Shown: in pieces, positions 28,160 through 37,730 of the stretch
How the letters are laid out: each line of letters opens with the position of its first letter
How positions within the stretch are numbered: position 1 is the first letter of the stretch
Assembly (NCBI GenBank): GCA_017651245.1
Contig: JAGCDQ010000050.1
Location: 23,532-87,531, forward strand
Direction: 5' to 3'
DNA: 64,000 nt
Source: Bacteroidaceae bacterium
GTDB taxonomy: Bacteria; Bacteroidota; Bacteroidia; Bacteroidales; Bacteroidaceae
Made by a program: the position numbers and the translations under genes
Notes under the pieces: model-generated
Seen by the model: the letters and a program-made list of their open reading frames with translations, nothing else
Databases searched by the model: none
Told to the model about the DNA's origin: nothing

Positions 28160-30352
28160 TTACTCTAAGTAAAGCTCTTTAATCAGCCGTTTGGCATGAC
28201 TGTAGTCGTCCATCACGGAGAGCACATAGCGAATGTCCACTCCGATGCAACGCTGGAGGGCATTGTCAAACTTCAGGTCGCCTGACATCGCTTCCCAGTT
28301 GCCATCAAAAGCAAGACCAATGAGGCGTCCCTTACCGTCGAACATTCCAGAACCAGAGTTGCCGCCCGTGATGTCGTTCGTGGTGAGGAAACAAAGGGGA
28401 AGTTGACCTGTCCGCTTGTCAAGATACTGCGGAGAGAACTTTCCTTTCTTCATCCACTTATAGACAGGCGGAATGAGGCGATAGTCATAGTTATCTGGAT
28501 TCTGCTCGTGCTTGTTGAGGAAAGAACGCGGAGTCGTGATCATGCTGGTGGCTTCTTCCTTCAGACCTGTGGTTCCAGGCGCAAAGTCATCTTCGATGCG
28601 TTTTCCTTGCGACTCGGAAGAGCTCAAGCCAGCTTGACTCTTCTCTCGCTGCGCAGAAAAGTCGATAGGTTTGCAAAGCCCATAGCTGAGACGCATCGTG
28701 AAGTTGGCATCAGGATAGTATTCGTGGTCGTGATTCATCTCACGGATGCCTTCGCCCAACAATCGTTCGTAGTTCTCCACATCGCCTCGCCAACGCCACA
28801 TGGAAAGGAATGCCTTGAGCACATCAGCAGCAGCATCACACATCGGGTCATCTCTGAGTTCACCAAAATCATGCACTTTCTTCAAATCGTCAGGACGGGC
28901 AAAGATGGAACGCGCATAGAGGTCATCCACATAGCGGGAATAGTCGCCTTGCCAAAGAGAATCGACAATATGAACGATTTCCTTCACTTGGAAATCCTCG
29001 CTGGGAACGTGTTGGATGTAGTTCTGAAGGAGGGCAAGGAACACTTTCTTGTCTGTGGCGACATCGATGTCTCGATATTGCTTTTCCACATACTCCTGAA
29101 AGTCGTCCTCACGAGGACGCATCACGTTGCGCAACACAAAGCTGAAGATGTCGCTACCACTATAGAAGGATTCAATCGAAAGGTTGCGAGCATAGAGGGT
29201 TTCAAAGTTCTCCGTGTAGTAACCTTCCAAGGCTTCGAGCACACCCAGATAGCGACCTCGAGCCAACTTATCTTCTTCCACCCACTCCATCAGTTCCTTC
29301 TCCAACTGCTGTTTCTCCTCAATCACCTTCAGGTTGTCGAGGGCTGTGTTCTGCCCCAACGAGAACTTCCAATAGTTGGAACTGCTGGCATATTTGGATG
29401 CATACATGATACGAAGGGCATCGCTTTGCTTCATCGCCTCATCAAGAATGGCAAGCTTCACGCCTCGCACCTGATAACGAACGTCATTGATGGTGCGCAT
29501 CGTGCTTTCAATACCATAGGAGGAGAGATAACGATCCGTGCTGCCTGGATAACCCAAGGTCATCGCATAGGAACCATCATGATAACCTTGCGTGCTGACA
29601 TGAGCGAATTTGCGGGGATGGTAAGGCACATTGTCCTTGCTGTATTCAGCAGGATTGTTGTCTTTGTCTGCATAGATACGGAAGACGCTGAAATCGCAGG
29701 TTTGACGAGGCCACATCCAGTTGTCGGTATCGCCTCCATACTTGCCCAAACACTGGGGAGGAGCATACACCAGACGAATATCATCATAGCGTTGATAGAC
29801 AGACAGATAGTACTTGCTACCCTTATAGAAAGCATTCACCTCACTCTCGATGCCTTTGCCACTATAATCCACCATTTCCATCAGTTTCTGAGAAACTGCA
29901 TCAATGATGGAATCGACCTGAAAAGCATTGGCTCCCTCAGGAATAGCACTCAACAAAAGGTCGGTCACATCAACGGTCTTGATGTGAAAAAGGACATAAA
30001 GATCCTCGTTCGGCAATTCTTCTGCAAAGGATTTGGCGTAGAAACCATTCTTCAAGTAATCGTGCTTGGGAGTCGAATGGTCTTGGATGGCATCGAAACC
30101 ACAATGATGGTTGGTGAACATCAATCCATCAGGGCTGACCACCACACCTGAGCAGAAGCCGCCCAATTGCACAATAGCATCGTTCAGCGACGGTGTCTCC
30201 GTACTGTAGAGTTCTTCAGGTGTCAGTTCCAAGCCTAAACTGCGAAGGATGGAATCCGTCTTCGCAGAGAAATTGCCCATCACCCACATACCTTCATCCG
30301 CTTTGGCAGTCAGGCAGAGGATGGATAATAGGAGGAATACGATTCGTTTCAT
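28160..30352 (-). CDS. S46-family dipeptidyl-peptidase, DPP7-type
   Basis: This 730-residue exported serine peptidase removes dipeptides from peptide N-termini in the periplasm, feeding amino-acid catabolism. It has a signal peptide (MKRIVFLLLSILCLTAKA), the His motif TNHHCG (81-85), and the nucleophile motif TGGNSGSG (Ser666). The residue 18 past the Ser, which sets P1 preference in this family (Arg in DPP11 for acidic P1, Gly in DPP7), is Gly684 in LAFDGNW. This suggests hydrophobic P1 substrates. The ATG at 30352 is used because the longer frame starts with TTG inside the upstream gene. It begins 7 bp after the flippase stop, so the two are probably cotranscribed. Confidence 0.92.
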   Translation of the reverse strand: MKRIVFLLLSILCLTAKADEGMWVMGNFSAKTDSILRSLGLELTPEELYSTETPSLNDAIVQLGGFCSGVVVSPDGLMFTNHHCGFDAIQDHSTPKHDYLKNGFYAKSFAEELPNEDLYVLFHIKTVDVTDLLLSAIPEGANAFQVDSIIDAVSQKLMEMVDYSGKGIESEVNAFYKGSKYYLSVYQRYDDIRLVYAPPQCLGKYGGDTDNWMWPRQTCDFSVFRIYADKDNNPAEYSKDNVPYHPRKFAHVSTQGYHDGSYAMTLGYPGSTDRYLSSYGIESTMRTINDVRYQVRGVKLAILDEAMKQSDALRIMYASKYASSSNYWKFSLGQNTALDNLKVIEEKQQLEKELMEWVEEDKLARGRYLGVLEALEGYYTENFETLYARNLSIESFYSGSDIFSFVLRNVMRPREDDFQEYVEKQYRDIDVATDKKVFLALLQNYIQHVPSEDFQVKEIVHIVDSLWQGDYSRYVDDLYARSIFARPDDLKKVHDFGELRDDPMCDAAADVLKAFLSMWRWRGDVENYERLLGEGIREMNHDHEYYPDANFTMRLSYGLCKPIDFSAQREKSQAGLSSSESQGKRIEDDFAPGTTGLKEEATSMITTPRSFLNKHEQNPDNYDYRLIPPVYKWMKKGKFSPQYLDKRTGQLPLCFLTTNDITGGNSGSGMFDGKGRLIGLAFDGNWEAMSGDLKFDNALQRCIGVDIRYVLSVMDDYSHAKRLIKELYLE

Positions 30353-30359
30353 ATATCGA

Positions 30360-31805
30360 TTATTTCTTAAACTTCTTTCCAATCACAGGAAGGCTGTGCA
30401 GGGGCAAGTCTCTGTGGATGATTTCGAGGAGGAAGAGGATGATAAGGATGGTGTTGAGGAGGATACGAAGCCATACGGGCCAAGTATCAGGCAAGAAAAT
30501 CATCGCCACAAAAAGGGCTGCCGCTAAGAGGATATAGATGAAGATGCCCTTGAGGTCGTACTGAATGGGGTTGAGCCGCTGACCCACGAAATAGCTGAGC
30601 GTCATCGCTGTCGCATACCCAGCAAAACCTCCCCAGGCACAAGCCATATAGCCGTATTTTGGAATGAAAATGACATTGATGGTGACGAGTACAGCACAAC
30701 CTGTCAAAGAGAACCAAGCCCCCCAGATTGTCTTGTCAATGAGCTTGTACCAGAAAGAAAGGTTGAAGTAAATGCCCATCATGATTTCTGCAGCCATCAC
30801 GATAGGAACTGTGACAAGTCCCTCACGATATTCTTCACCAATGATATGTTTGAGGATATCCATATATCCCATCACACAAAGGAAGGCGAAAAGAGTGAAG
30901 ATGATGAAATACTTCATCGCCACAGCATAGTACTCCTTGCTGTCCTTGTCCTTGGCTTTCGAGAACACAATCGGCTCGTAAGCATAACGGAATGCCTGGG
31001 TGATCATCGCCATAATCATCGCCACTTTCACACAAGCACCATACACACCCAACTGTGCTTTGGCATCCGCTTCGCTACAAACCAACGGGAAGATGATTTT
31101 ATCGACTGTCTGGTTGAGCACACCTGCTATCGCCAAAACTAAAATGGGCCAAGAATAAGAAAGCATTCGCTTCAACAAAGCGAAGTCAAACTGCCACTTC
31201 ACCTTGATGAAATCAGGGATGAAGAAGAAGGAAATAAGACCTGTACACCACAGATTGATACAGAACACATAGAACACCTCCGTCTTCTCCAACACCACAA
31301 AATAAAGGACATTCAGACCGATGTTGAGAAAGATGAACAGCATCTTCAGCGAGGCAAACTTGATGGGACGCTTTTGGAAACGCAAATAACTGAACGGCAT
31401 CGCCTGAATGGAATCAAGCACCACCACCGTTGCCATCATCAAAATATACTCTGGATGGTCAGCATAGCCAAGAGATTCGCTGATAGGCGTAATAAAGCCA
31501 AAGATGGAAGCAAGGAATATAGCAGAAAGCACACTCACTACCGTAATAGCAGTAGTGAACACAGTATCAGGTTTCTCGCCTTCTTTATTGGCAAAGCGGA
31601 AAAGCGTTGTCTCCATACCAAAAGTAAGGATTGCCAATGCCAACGCCGTATAGGCATAGATATTGACGCTCACACCATAATCGCCCGAATCTTTCGGCAT
31701 ATAGTTGGTGTAGAGCGGCACGAGCAGGTAATTGAGGAAACGTCCTACAATACTACTCATTCCATAGATAGCTGTGTCCTTCGCTAAACCTTTGAGATTT
31801 GCCAT
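30360..31805 (-). CDS. Oligosaccharide flippase family (Wzx/MATE-like) membrane protein
   Basis: This 481-residue integral membrane protein has about 12-14 hydrophobic segments. Its N-terminus, KDTAIYGMSSIVGRFLNYLLVPLYTNYMP, is typical of polysaccharide-biosynthesis flippases, which move lipid-linked sugars across the inner membrane. No glycosyltransferases lie nearby, so its substrate cannot be guessed. It starts directly at the stop of speA with no spacer and is probably translated from the same message. The C-terminus is basic (PVIGKKFKK). Confidence 0.88.
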   Translation of the reverse strand: MANLKGLAKDTAIYGMSSIVGRFLNYLLVPLYTNYMPKDSGDYGVSVNIYAYTALALAILTFGMETTLFRFANKEGEKPDTVFTTAITVVSVLSAIFLASIFGFITPISESLGYADHPEYILMMATVVVLDSIQAMPFSYLRFQKRPIKFASLKMLFIFLNIGLNVLYFVVLEKTEVFYVFCINLWCTGLISFFFIPDFIKVKWQFDFALLKRMLSYSWPILVLAIAGVLNQTVDKIIFPLVCSEADAKAQLGVYGACVKVAMIMAMITQAFRYAYEPIVFSKAKDKDSKEYYAVAMKYFIIFTLFAFLCVMGYMDILKHIIGEEYREGLVTVPIVMAAEIMMGIYFNLSFWYKLIDKTIWGAWFSLTGCAVLVTINVIFIPKYGYMACAWGGFAGYATAMTLSYFVGQRLNPIQYDLKGIFIYILLAAALFVAMIFLPDTWPVWLRILLNTILIILFLLEIIHRDLPLHSLPVIGKKFKK

Positions 31806-33701
31806 TTATTCGAGATATGTATACCCGTATAATCCACTTCGATAAGTATCAAGGAACTCCTTACCCTCTTCGAGCGTAATCTTGCCCTCCTTGATAGCTT
31901 GCTTTGCCCACACCTCAAGGCTTCGAACGAGTTTCTTGGGTTCGTACTGCACATAGCTGAGCACATCGGCAACCGTCTCACCATCAATGATGTTCTTGAT
32001 GTGGTAACCATCTTTATCTGTCGTGACGTGAATGGCATTCGTATCACCAAAGAGGTTGTGCATATCACCCAGAATCTCCTGATAAGCACCTACCAAGAAT
32101 ACACCAATATAGTAAGACCCCTTCTTTTTCTCCAATGAATGGAGTGGGATGAAGTGGCTGACTCCTGTTTCTGTGGCAAACTGTGCTATCTTTCCATCAG
32201 AATCGCAGGTGATATCCTGCAACGTGGCGTTACGGTCAGGGCGCTCATTGAGTCGCTGAATCGGCATGATGGGGAAGATCTGGTCAATCGCCCAAGCATC
32301 AGGCAATGAATGGAAGAGGGAGAAGTTGCAGAAATACTTGTCTGCCAAGAGTTTATCCAACGAATGGAACTCTTCAGGCACGTGCTTCATCGTATGCACC
32401 AACGTGTTGATTTCTCGTGCCACCGCCCAATACATTCTTTCAATTTCCGCACGAGTACGCAAATCAAGCATACCATGCGAGAAGAGATCAAGGGCTTCCT
32501 CACGAATCTGCTGGGCATCGTGCCAGTTCTCCAACATATTGCGCACATTGATGTTGCACCAGATATCATAAAGGTCTTTTGCCAATTGGTGGTCATCTTC
32601 CTTTACCTCAAACTCGTCTGGCATCGCTGGAACTTCCGTGGTTTCCAGCACTTCCATGATGAGTACAGAATGATGAGCAGCCAAGGAACGTCCACCCTCT
32701 GTGATGATGTTGGGATGAGGTATTTCGTTAGCATTCGCTGCCTCCACAAAAGTATAGACACAGTTGTTCACATACTCCTGAATGGAGTAATTGACAGAAC
32801 TCTCGCTGTTGCTCGAACGGCTGCCATCGTAATCAACACCCAAACCACCTCCACAATCGACAAACTGCACGCCATAGCCCATCTTGTGCAACTGCACGTA
32901 GAACATACTCGCCTCACGCAAGGCATTCTGAATACGACGAATCTTCGTAATCTGGCTACCAATGTGGAAATGAATGAGTTTCAGGCAATCCTTCATGTCA
33001 TTCTCCTCAATATATTGGAGTGCCGTCAGAAGTTCACCAGAAGTCAAACCAAACTTGCTGGCATCGCCACCACTCTCTTCCCACTTGCCAGAACCTGATG
33101 CCGCCAATTTGATGCGGATACCCATATTGGGACGCACTCCCAGTTTCTTGGCTGTGCGAGTGATGATTTCCAACTCATTGAACTTCTCCACCACAATGAA
33201 GATACGCTTACCCATCTTTTGGGCAAGCAACGCCAATTCGATGTAATCCTGGTCTTTATAGCCATTACAGATGATGAGGGAGTCGCTGTTCATGTTGACA
33301 GCCAACACAGCATGGAGCTCAGGCTTCGAACCCGCCTCCAAACCCAGGTTGAACTTCTTTCCGTGCTTGATGACTTCCTCCACCACAGGACTAATCTGGT
33401 TGACCTTGATGGGGTATATGATGAAGTTTTCTCCATTGTAGCCATATTCATTGGCTGCCTTCTTGAAGCAGGTGGAAGTCTTCTCGATACGATTGTCGAT
33501 GATGTCGGGAAAACGCACCAATACAGGTGCCGACACATCGCGAAGCGCTAGGTCGTCCATCACTTCCTTCAGATCGACCTCAACACCATCCTTACGTGGT
33601 GTCACTGCCACATTTCCTTTATCGTTGATACGGAAATAGTTGACTCCCCAGCCTGAGATGCCGTACAATTCGTTGGAGTCTTCAATGCGCCATTTTCTCA
33701 T
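31806..33701 (-). CDS. speA: Biosynthetic arginine decarboxylase
   Basis: The 631-residue PLP enzyme converts arginine to agmatine, the first step of polyamine synthesis by the agmatine route. Visible features are the PLP-lysine motif IYPIKVNQ (Lys99), HFHIGSQ, the glycine-rich DCGGGLGVDYDGS, and ITEGGRSLAAHHSVLI, all standard for SpeA, and the length fits the family. Its ATG overlaps the aroK stop by ATGA. A complete agmatine pathway is not present in this window. Confidence 0.96.
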   Translation of the reverse strand: MRKWRIEDSNELYGISGWGVNYFRINDKGNVAVTPRKDGVEVDLKEVMDDLALRDVSAPVLVRFPDIIDNRIEKTSTCFKKAANEYGYNGENFIIYPIKVNQISPVVEEVIKHGKKFNLGLEAGSKPELHAVLAVNMNSDSLIICNGYKDQDYIELALLAQKMGKRIFIVVEKFNELEIITRTAKKLGVRPNMGIRIKLAASGSGKWEESGGDASKFGLTSGELLTALQYIEENDMKDCLKLIHFHIGSQITKIRRIQNALREASMFYVQLHKMGYGVQFVDCGGGLGVDYDGSRSSNSESSVNYSIQEYVNNCVYTFVEAANANEIPHPNIITEGGRSLAAHHSVLIMEVLETTEVPAMPDEFEVKEDDHQLAKDLYDIWCNINVRNMLENWHDAQQIREEALDLFSHGMLDLRTRAEIERMYWAVAREINTLVHTMKHVPEEFHSLDKLLADKYFCNFSLFHSLPDAWAIDQIFPIMPIQRLNERPDRNATLQDITCDSDGKIAQFATETGVSHFIPLHSLEKKKGSYYIGVFLVGAYQEILGDMHNLFGDTNAIHVTTDKDGYHIKNIIDGETVADVLSYVQYEPKKLVRSLEVWAKQAIKEGKITLEEGKEFLDTYRSGLYGYTYLE

Positions 33702-34219
33702 ATTAAACCGATGATTTGGTTGACGTAATTCTTGATTTGTTCTTTGGTGTGAATCACCTCTATCTTGAGAGTGTGCTTCGCCTTCTGATAATAAGGCAAA
33801 CGCTTCTGAAGCGACTCTTCAATGTAAGCAATCAACTCTTCTTCTGTCTTGCCCTGAATGAGCGGACGCACCGTCTTTCCCATCTGCAGGTGTTCCTTTA
33901 ACACCTGTGGTGCTGCATCCAGAAAGATGGTCTCACCACGCGTATTCATATACTCCATGTTGTCGAAGAAGCAAGGGGTTCCACCCCCACACGAGATGAT
34001 GACATTCTCGAACTCTGCCACTTCATGCAACATTTTCCTTTCCACCTCACGAAAACCTTCCTCTCCTTGTTCGGCAAAGATGTCAGGAATTTTCTGATGG
34101 AAACGGTCCTCGATGTAATTATCAAGGTCGTAGAACTCCATTCCCATTTCACGTGCCAAAACCTTACCAATCGTGGTCTTGCCCGCTCCCATGTAGCCTA
34201 TCAGAATAATGCGTGTCAT
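33698..34219 (-). CDS. aroK: Shikimate kinase
   Basis: This 173-residue cytoplasmic kinase phosphorylates shikimate in the aromatic amino-acid pathway. The P-loop is GYMGAGKTT (8-16), the shikimate-binding DLD lies in FYDLDNYIE, the GGG loop is in ISCGGGTP, and the lid region has TVRPLIQ. It overlaps topA upstream and speA downstream by ATGA, so three tightly coupled genes of unrelated pathways share a message. Confidence 0.96.
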   Translation of the reverse strand: MTRIILIGYMGAGKTTIGKVLAREMGMEFYDLDNYIEDRFHQKIPDIFAEQGEEGFREVERKMLHEVAEFENVIISCGGGTPCFFDNMEYMNTRGETIFLDAAPQVLKEHLQMGKTVRPLIQGKTEEELIAYIEESLQKRLPYYQKAKHTLKIEVIHTKEQIKNYVNQIIGLI

Positions 34220-36549
34220 GCTTTTGTCGTTCTTCTACCACGTTTTGTGGTGGTCTTTCCTTCTGCTGGAGTCTTTTCTGCCTTCTCCACAAAAGCCATG
34301 CATTCCTCATAGGTGAGATTGGCTGGGTCTTTGATGCTCTTTGGCAGCTTGTAGTTCGCACCTTTATACTTCAGATAAGGACCGAAACGACCATTCATCA
34401 CCTCCATTTCAGCATCTTCCTCGAAAGTCTTCAAGTGTGCTGAAGCTTCTGTCTTTTTCCTTTCTTCTATCAGTTTGATGGCATCCTCCAAATCCATTTC
34501 CATAGGGTCAGTTCCCTTGGGGATAGACACATATTTCTTTTGATGCAGCACATAAGGACCAAATCGACCAGCTCCCACCGACACCTCGTCTCCTTCGTAT
34601 TCACCCAAGGTACGAGGCAACTTGAAGAGTTCTAACGCATCCTCCAAAGTAATAGTGGCGATGCTCTGACCCTTATTCAACTGAGCAAAGCGTGGCTTCT
34701 CCGTTTCGTCAGCCACACCAATCTGCACCATCGGTCCGAAACGTCCAATCTTCACACTTACAGGCTTGCCTGTTTTGGGGTCATCACCCAAATAACGCTC
34801 ACCCACTTTATGTTCGTTCTTCTCATGAAGCGTGGCATCCACCATAGGTTCCAGCTTCGCATAGAAGTCACGCATCACCTGTTGCCAATTCTCCTTGCCG
34901 TCAGCAATTTCATCGAAGTCTTTCTCCACATTGGCTGTGAAATTATAATCAACAATCTCAGGGAAAGCCTGGATGAGGAAGTCATTCACCACCGTTCCAA
35001 TGTCAGTTGGCAGAAGTTTTCCTTTCTCCTTGCCCACCACTTCCTTCTTGGTTGACTTCTTAATCTTTCCGTTCGAGAGCTTCAGTACTTCATAGTTTCT
35101 TTCTTTCCCCTTCTTGTCGCCCTTCTCCACATAGTCACGCTGCTGAATGGTGGAAATGGTTGGGGCATAAGTGGAAGGACGGCCAATGCCGAGTTCCTCC
35201 AATTTCTTCACCAAACTTGCCTCTGTATAGCGCAATGGATGCTGGCTGAAACGCTGAGTTGCCACCATCTCCTGCATCTTCAGATGTTCACCCTTCTTCA
35301 CGGCTGGCAGCAATCCTTCTGCCTCATCTTGCTGCACATCATCATCATAGGATTCGCGATACACACGCAAGAAACCATCGAACGTAATGACCTCACCTGT
35401 TGCTGTGAAGTTCACATCATCGGCAGAAATGGTGATGGTCGTCTTTTCTGCTTCTGCATCCGCCATCTGACAAGCAATCGTGCGTTTCCAAATCAGGTCG
35501 TAAAGACGCTTTTCCTGTGAATTGCCTGATACCTCATGTTCAGAGATATAAGTAGGACGGATTGCTTCGTGTGCCTCTTGTGCTCCCTTCGAACTAGTAT
35601 GGAACTGACGAGGCTTTGAGTATTTCTCACCATGTATCTTGATGATTTCCTCCTTCGTCGTGTTGAGGCAGAGGGAAGACAAGTTCACAGAGTCCGTTCT
35701 CATGTAAGTGATATGTCCCGATTCATACAGATGCTGTGCCACCATCATAGTTTGGCTAACGGTGAAGCCTAACTTGCGAGCTGCTTCCTGCTGAAGGGTG
35801 GAAGTAGTGAATGGAGGGGCTGGGCTCTTCTTCACAGGCTTCTTGTCGATATCTGTAATCGTAAACTCCTTGTCCTTGCAAGATTCCAGGAACGCCTCAG
35901 CTTCCTCTTCTGTCTTGAAACCACGTGCCAACGATGCCTTGATGGGCTGTCCATCCACCATGAAGACAGCGCTGACTCTATATATCGACTCGCTCTTGAA
36001 GGTCTCAATTTCCTTCTCACGTTCTACAATCAGTCGTACTGCCACACTCTGTACACGACCTGCCGAAAGGCTTGGTTTCAGTTTCTTCCACAACACGGGT
36101 GAAATCTTGAAACCTACAATTCTATCCAAAACTCGACGTGCCTGTTGTGCATTCACCAGACCCATATCGATGGTGCGAGGGGTCTCGATGGCCTTCAGGA
36201 TGGCACTCTTTGTGATTTCGTGGAAAACAATTCTTTTTGCCGCTTTGGGGTCTAGTCCTAACACTTGGCTCAAGTGCCAAGAAATGGCTTCTCCCTCACG
36301 GTCTTCATCGGATGCCAGCCAAATGGTATCTGCTTTCTTTGCCTCGTTACGAAGACTCTTAACCACGCTCTCCTTATCTGAAGGTATCTCATACTCTGGT
36401 GAAAAATCATCCAGATTTACACTCATCTCCTTCTTTTTCAGGTCACGGATGTGTCCATACGAGGACATCACCTTGTAATCTTGGCCGAGAAATTTCTCCA
36501 ATGTTTTTGCCTTCGCTGGAGACTCGACAATCACTAAATTCTTTTGCAT
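34216..36549 (-). CDS. topA: DNA topoisomerase I
   Basis: The 777-residue type IA enzyme relaxes negative supercoils. It has the Toprim start LVIVESPAKAKTLEKFLG, the DEDREGEAI acidic motif, and the active-site Tyr282 in HITYMRTDSVNLS. The C-terminus has three GRFGP-type repeats (GRFGPMVQIG, GRFGPYVLHQ, GRFGPYLKYK) and a basic tail (KTTTKRGRRTTKA), with no Cys4 zinc ribbons as found in the E. coli enzyme. It is first in the topA-aroK-speA-flippase-DPP7 block, with a consensus -7 box 40 bp upstream. Confidence 0.97.
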   Translation of the reverse strand: MQKNLVIVESPAKAKTLEKFLGQDYKVMSSYGHIRDLKKKEMSVNLDDFSPEYEIPSDKESVVKSLRNEAKKADTIWLASDEDREGEAISWHLSQVLGLDPKAAKRIVFHEITKSAILKAIETPRTIDMGLVNAQQARRVLDRIVGFKISPVLWKKLKPSLSAGRVQSVAVRLIVEREKEIETFKSESIYRVSAVFMVDGQPIKASLARGFKTEEEAEAFLESCKDKEFTITDIDKKPVKKSPAPPFTTSTLQQEAARKLGFTVSQTMMVAQHLYESGHITYMRTDSVNLSSLCLNTTKEEIIKIHGEKYSKPRQFHTSSKGAQEAHEAIRPTYISEHEVSGNSQEKRLYDLIWKRTIACQMADAEAEKTTITISADDVNFTATGEVITFDGFLRVYRESYDDDVQQDEAEGLLPAVKKGEHLKMQEMVATQRFSQHPLRYTEASLVKKLEELGIGRPSTYAPTISTIQQRDYVEKGDKKGKERNYEVLKLSNGKIKKSTKKEVVGKEKGKLLPTDIGTVVNDFLIQAFPEIVDYNFTANVEKDFDEIADGKENWQQVMRDFYAKLEPMVDATLHEKNEHKVGERYLGDDPKTGKPVSVKIGRFGPMVQIGVADETEKPRFAQLNKGQSIATITLEDALELFKLPRTLGEYEGDEVSVGAGRFGPYVLHQKKYVSIPKGTDPMEMDLEDAIKLIEERKKTEASAHLKTFEEDAEMEVMNGRFGPYLKYKGANYKLPKSIKDPANLTYEECMAFVEKAEKTPAEGKTTTKRGRRTTKA

Positions 36550-36589
36550 GTATCGTTGTTTTATTTACTTCCGTTTATGAAAATCGGGT

Positions 36590-36598
36590 GCAAAGGTA
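36590..36598 (-). promoter_or_regulatory. -7 promoter element of topA operon
   Basis: The minus strand reads TACCTTTGC, a perfect TAnnTTTGy. The ATG of topA lies about 40 bp further on. No clear -33 box is visible. Confidence 0.7.
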
Positions 36599-36642
36599 AG
36601 CAAAAAAAACATTACGCTATATATATAATGTGTAAATTTTTC

Positions 36643-36673
36643 AAAAAAAGCCTCTTCGTTAATCGAAAAGGCT
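36643..36673 (-). terminator. Terminator overlapping the end of ruvB
   Basis: The minus strand has a stem AGCCTTTTCGATT/AACGAAGAGGCT (36673-36649) followed by seven T (36649-36643). The hairpin includes the last codons and the stop (36659-36661) of ruvB, so translation to the end of ruvB may interfere with its folding. Confidence 0.8.
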
Positions 36674-37699
36674 TCCCATTCCTGTCTTATCGTTAGGATT
36701 GATCCATGGATTCTTTCCCAAATGTCGATAAGCTAATTCTGTGACTTCGCGACCTCGTGGAGTACGCTTGATGAAGCCTTCCTTGATGAGGAACGGCTCA
36801 TACACTTCTTCTATCGTGCCCGTATCCTCACCTATCGCTGTGGCAATCGTACCAAGACCTACAGGACCACCCTTGAACTTATCAATAATGGTGGTGAGAA
36901 TCTTATTGTCAATCTCGTCAAGACCAAATTTGTCAATGTTCAACGCCTCCAATGCCATGTGGGCAATAGGAAGGTCAATCGTACCATTTCCCTTCACTTG
37001 GGCAAAGTCACGCACACGCCTCAACAAAGCGTTGGCAATACGAGGAGTGCCACGACTGCGACCTGCAATCTCGCCTGCAGCATCGAAATCACAAGGGATG
37101 CCAAGCAGTTTGGCAGAACGTAGCACAATCTTGGTCAGCACGTCAGCATCGTAGTATTCCAAGTGCAGGTTGATGCCAAAACGAGCACGAAGGGGCGCTG
37201 TCAGCAATCCGCTACGTGTGGTGGCACCCACCAATGTGAAGGGGCTGAGGTCTATTTGGATGCTACGTGCCGAAGGACCTTTGTCAATCATGATATCGAT
37301 GCGGTAATCCTCCATCGCACTATACAGATATTCCTCCACTACAGGGGAGAGGCGATGGATCTCGTCGATGAACAGCACATCATTCTCCTCCAACGAAGTG
37401 AGGATGCCTGCTAAGTCGCCTGGTTTGTCCAACACAGGACCCGATGTGACCTTGAAGCCCACACCCAACTCATTGGCAATGATGTTGCTGAGCGTCGTCT
37501 TACCCAATCCTGGAGGACCATGCAGGAGCGTATGGTCAAGAGGTTCGCCACGAAAACGGGCAGCCTCCACAAAGACACTTAGGTTCTCCACCACCTTGGT
37601 TTGTCCGCTGAAATCGTCAAACCGCAAAGGACGCAAGGCATTCTCAAAATCCTTGTCCTTCACGTTTCGCTGCTCTCTTATGTCAAAATCTTCTGCCAT
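36659..37699 (-). CDS. ruvB: Holliday junction branch migration helicase RuvB
   Basis: The 346-residue AAA+ motor drives branch migration with RuvA. It shows Walker [10 protein letters not shown] (61-69), Walker [11 protein letters not shown], sensor 1 GATTRSG, and a winged-helix end ([20 protein letters not shown]). ruvA and ruvC are not adjacent. It follows the U32 gene after 31 bp without a separate promoter, so the two are probably cotranscribed. Confidence 0.97.
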   Translation of the reverse strand: MAEDFDIREQRNVKDKDFENALRPLRFDDFSGQTKVVENLSVFVEAARFRGEPLDHTLLHGPPGLGKTTLSNIIANELGVGFKVTSGPVLDKPGDLAGILTSLEENDVLFIDEIHRLSPVVEEYLYSAMEDYRIDIMIDKGPSARSIQIDLSPFTLVGATTRSGLLTAPLRARFGINLHLEYYDADVLTKIVLRSAKLLGIPCDFDAAGEIAGRSRGTPRIANALLRRVRDFAQVKGNGTIDLPIAHMALEALNIDKFGLDEIDNKILTTIIDKFKGGPVGLGTIATAIGEDTGTIEEVYEPFLIKEGFIKRTPRGREVTELAYRHLGKNPWINPNDKTGMGSLFD

Positions 37700-37730
37700 C
37701 TATATCTTCAATTTTTCAATCCTTCCACTC

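Noticed and set aside
28403-30151. 582-codon plus-strand frame opposite the S46 peptidase gene
   Set aside because: Antisense shadow; all catalytic motifs are on the minus strand.
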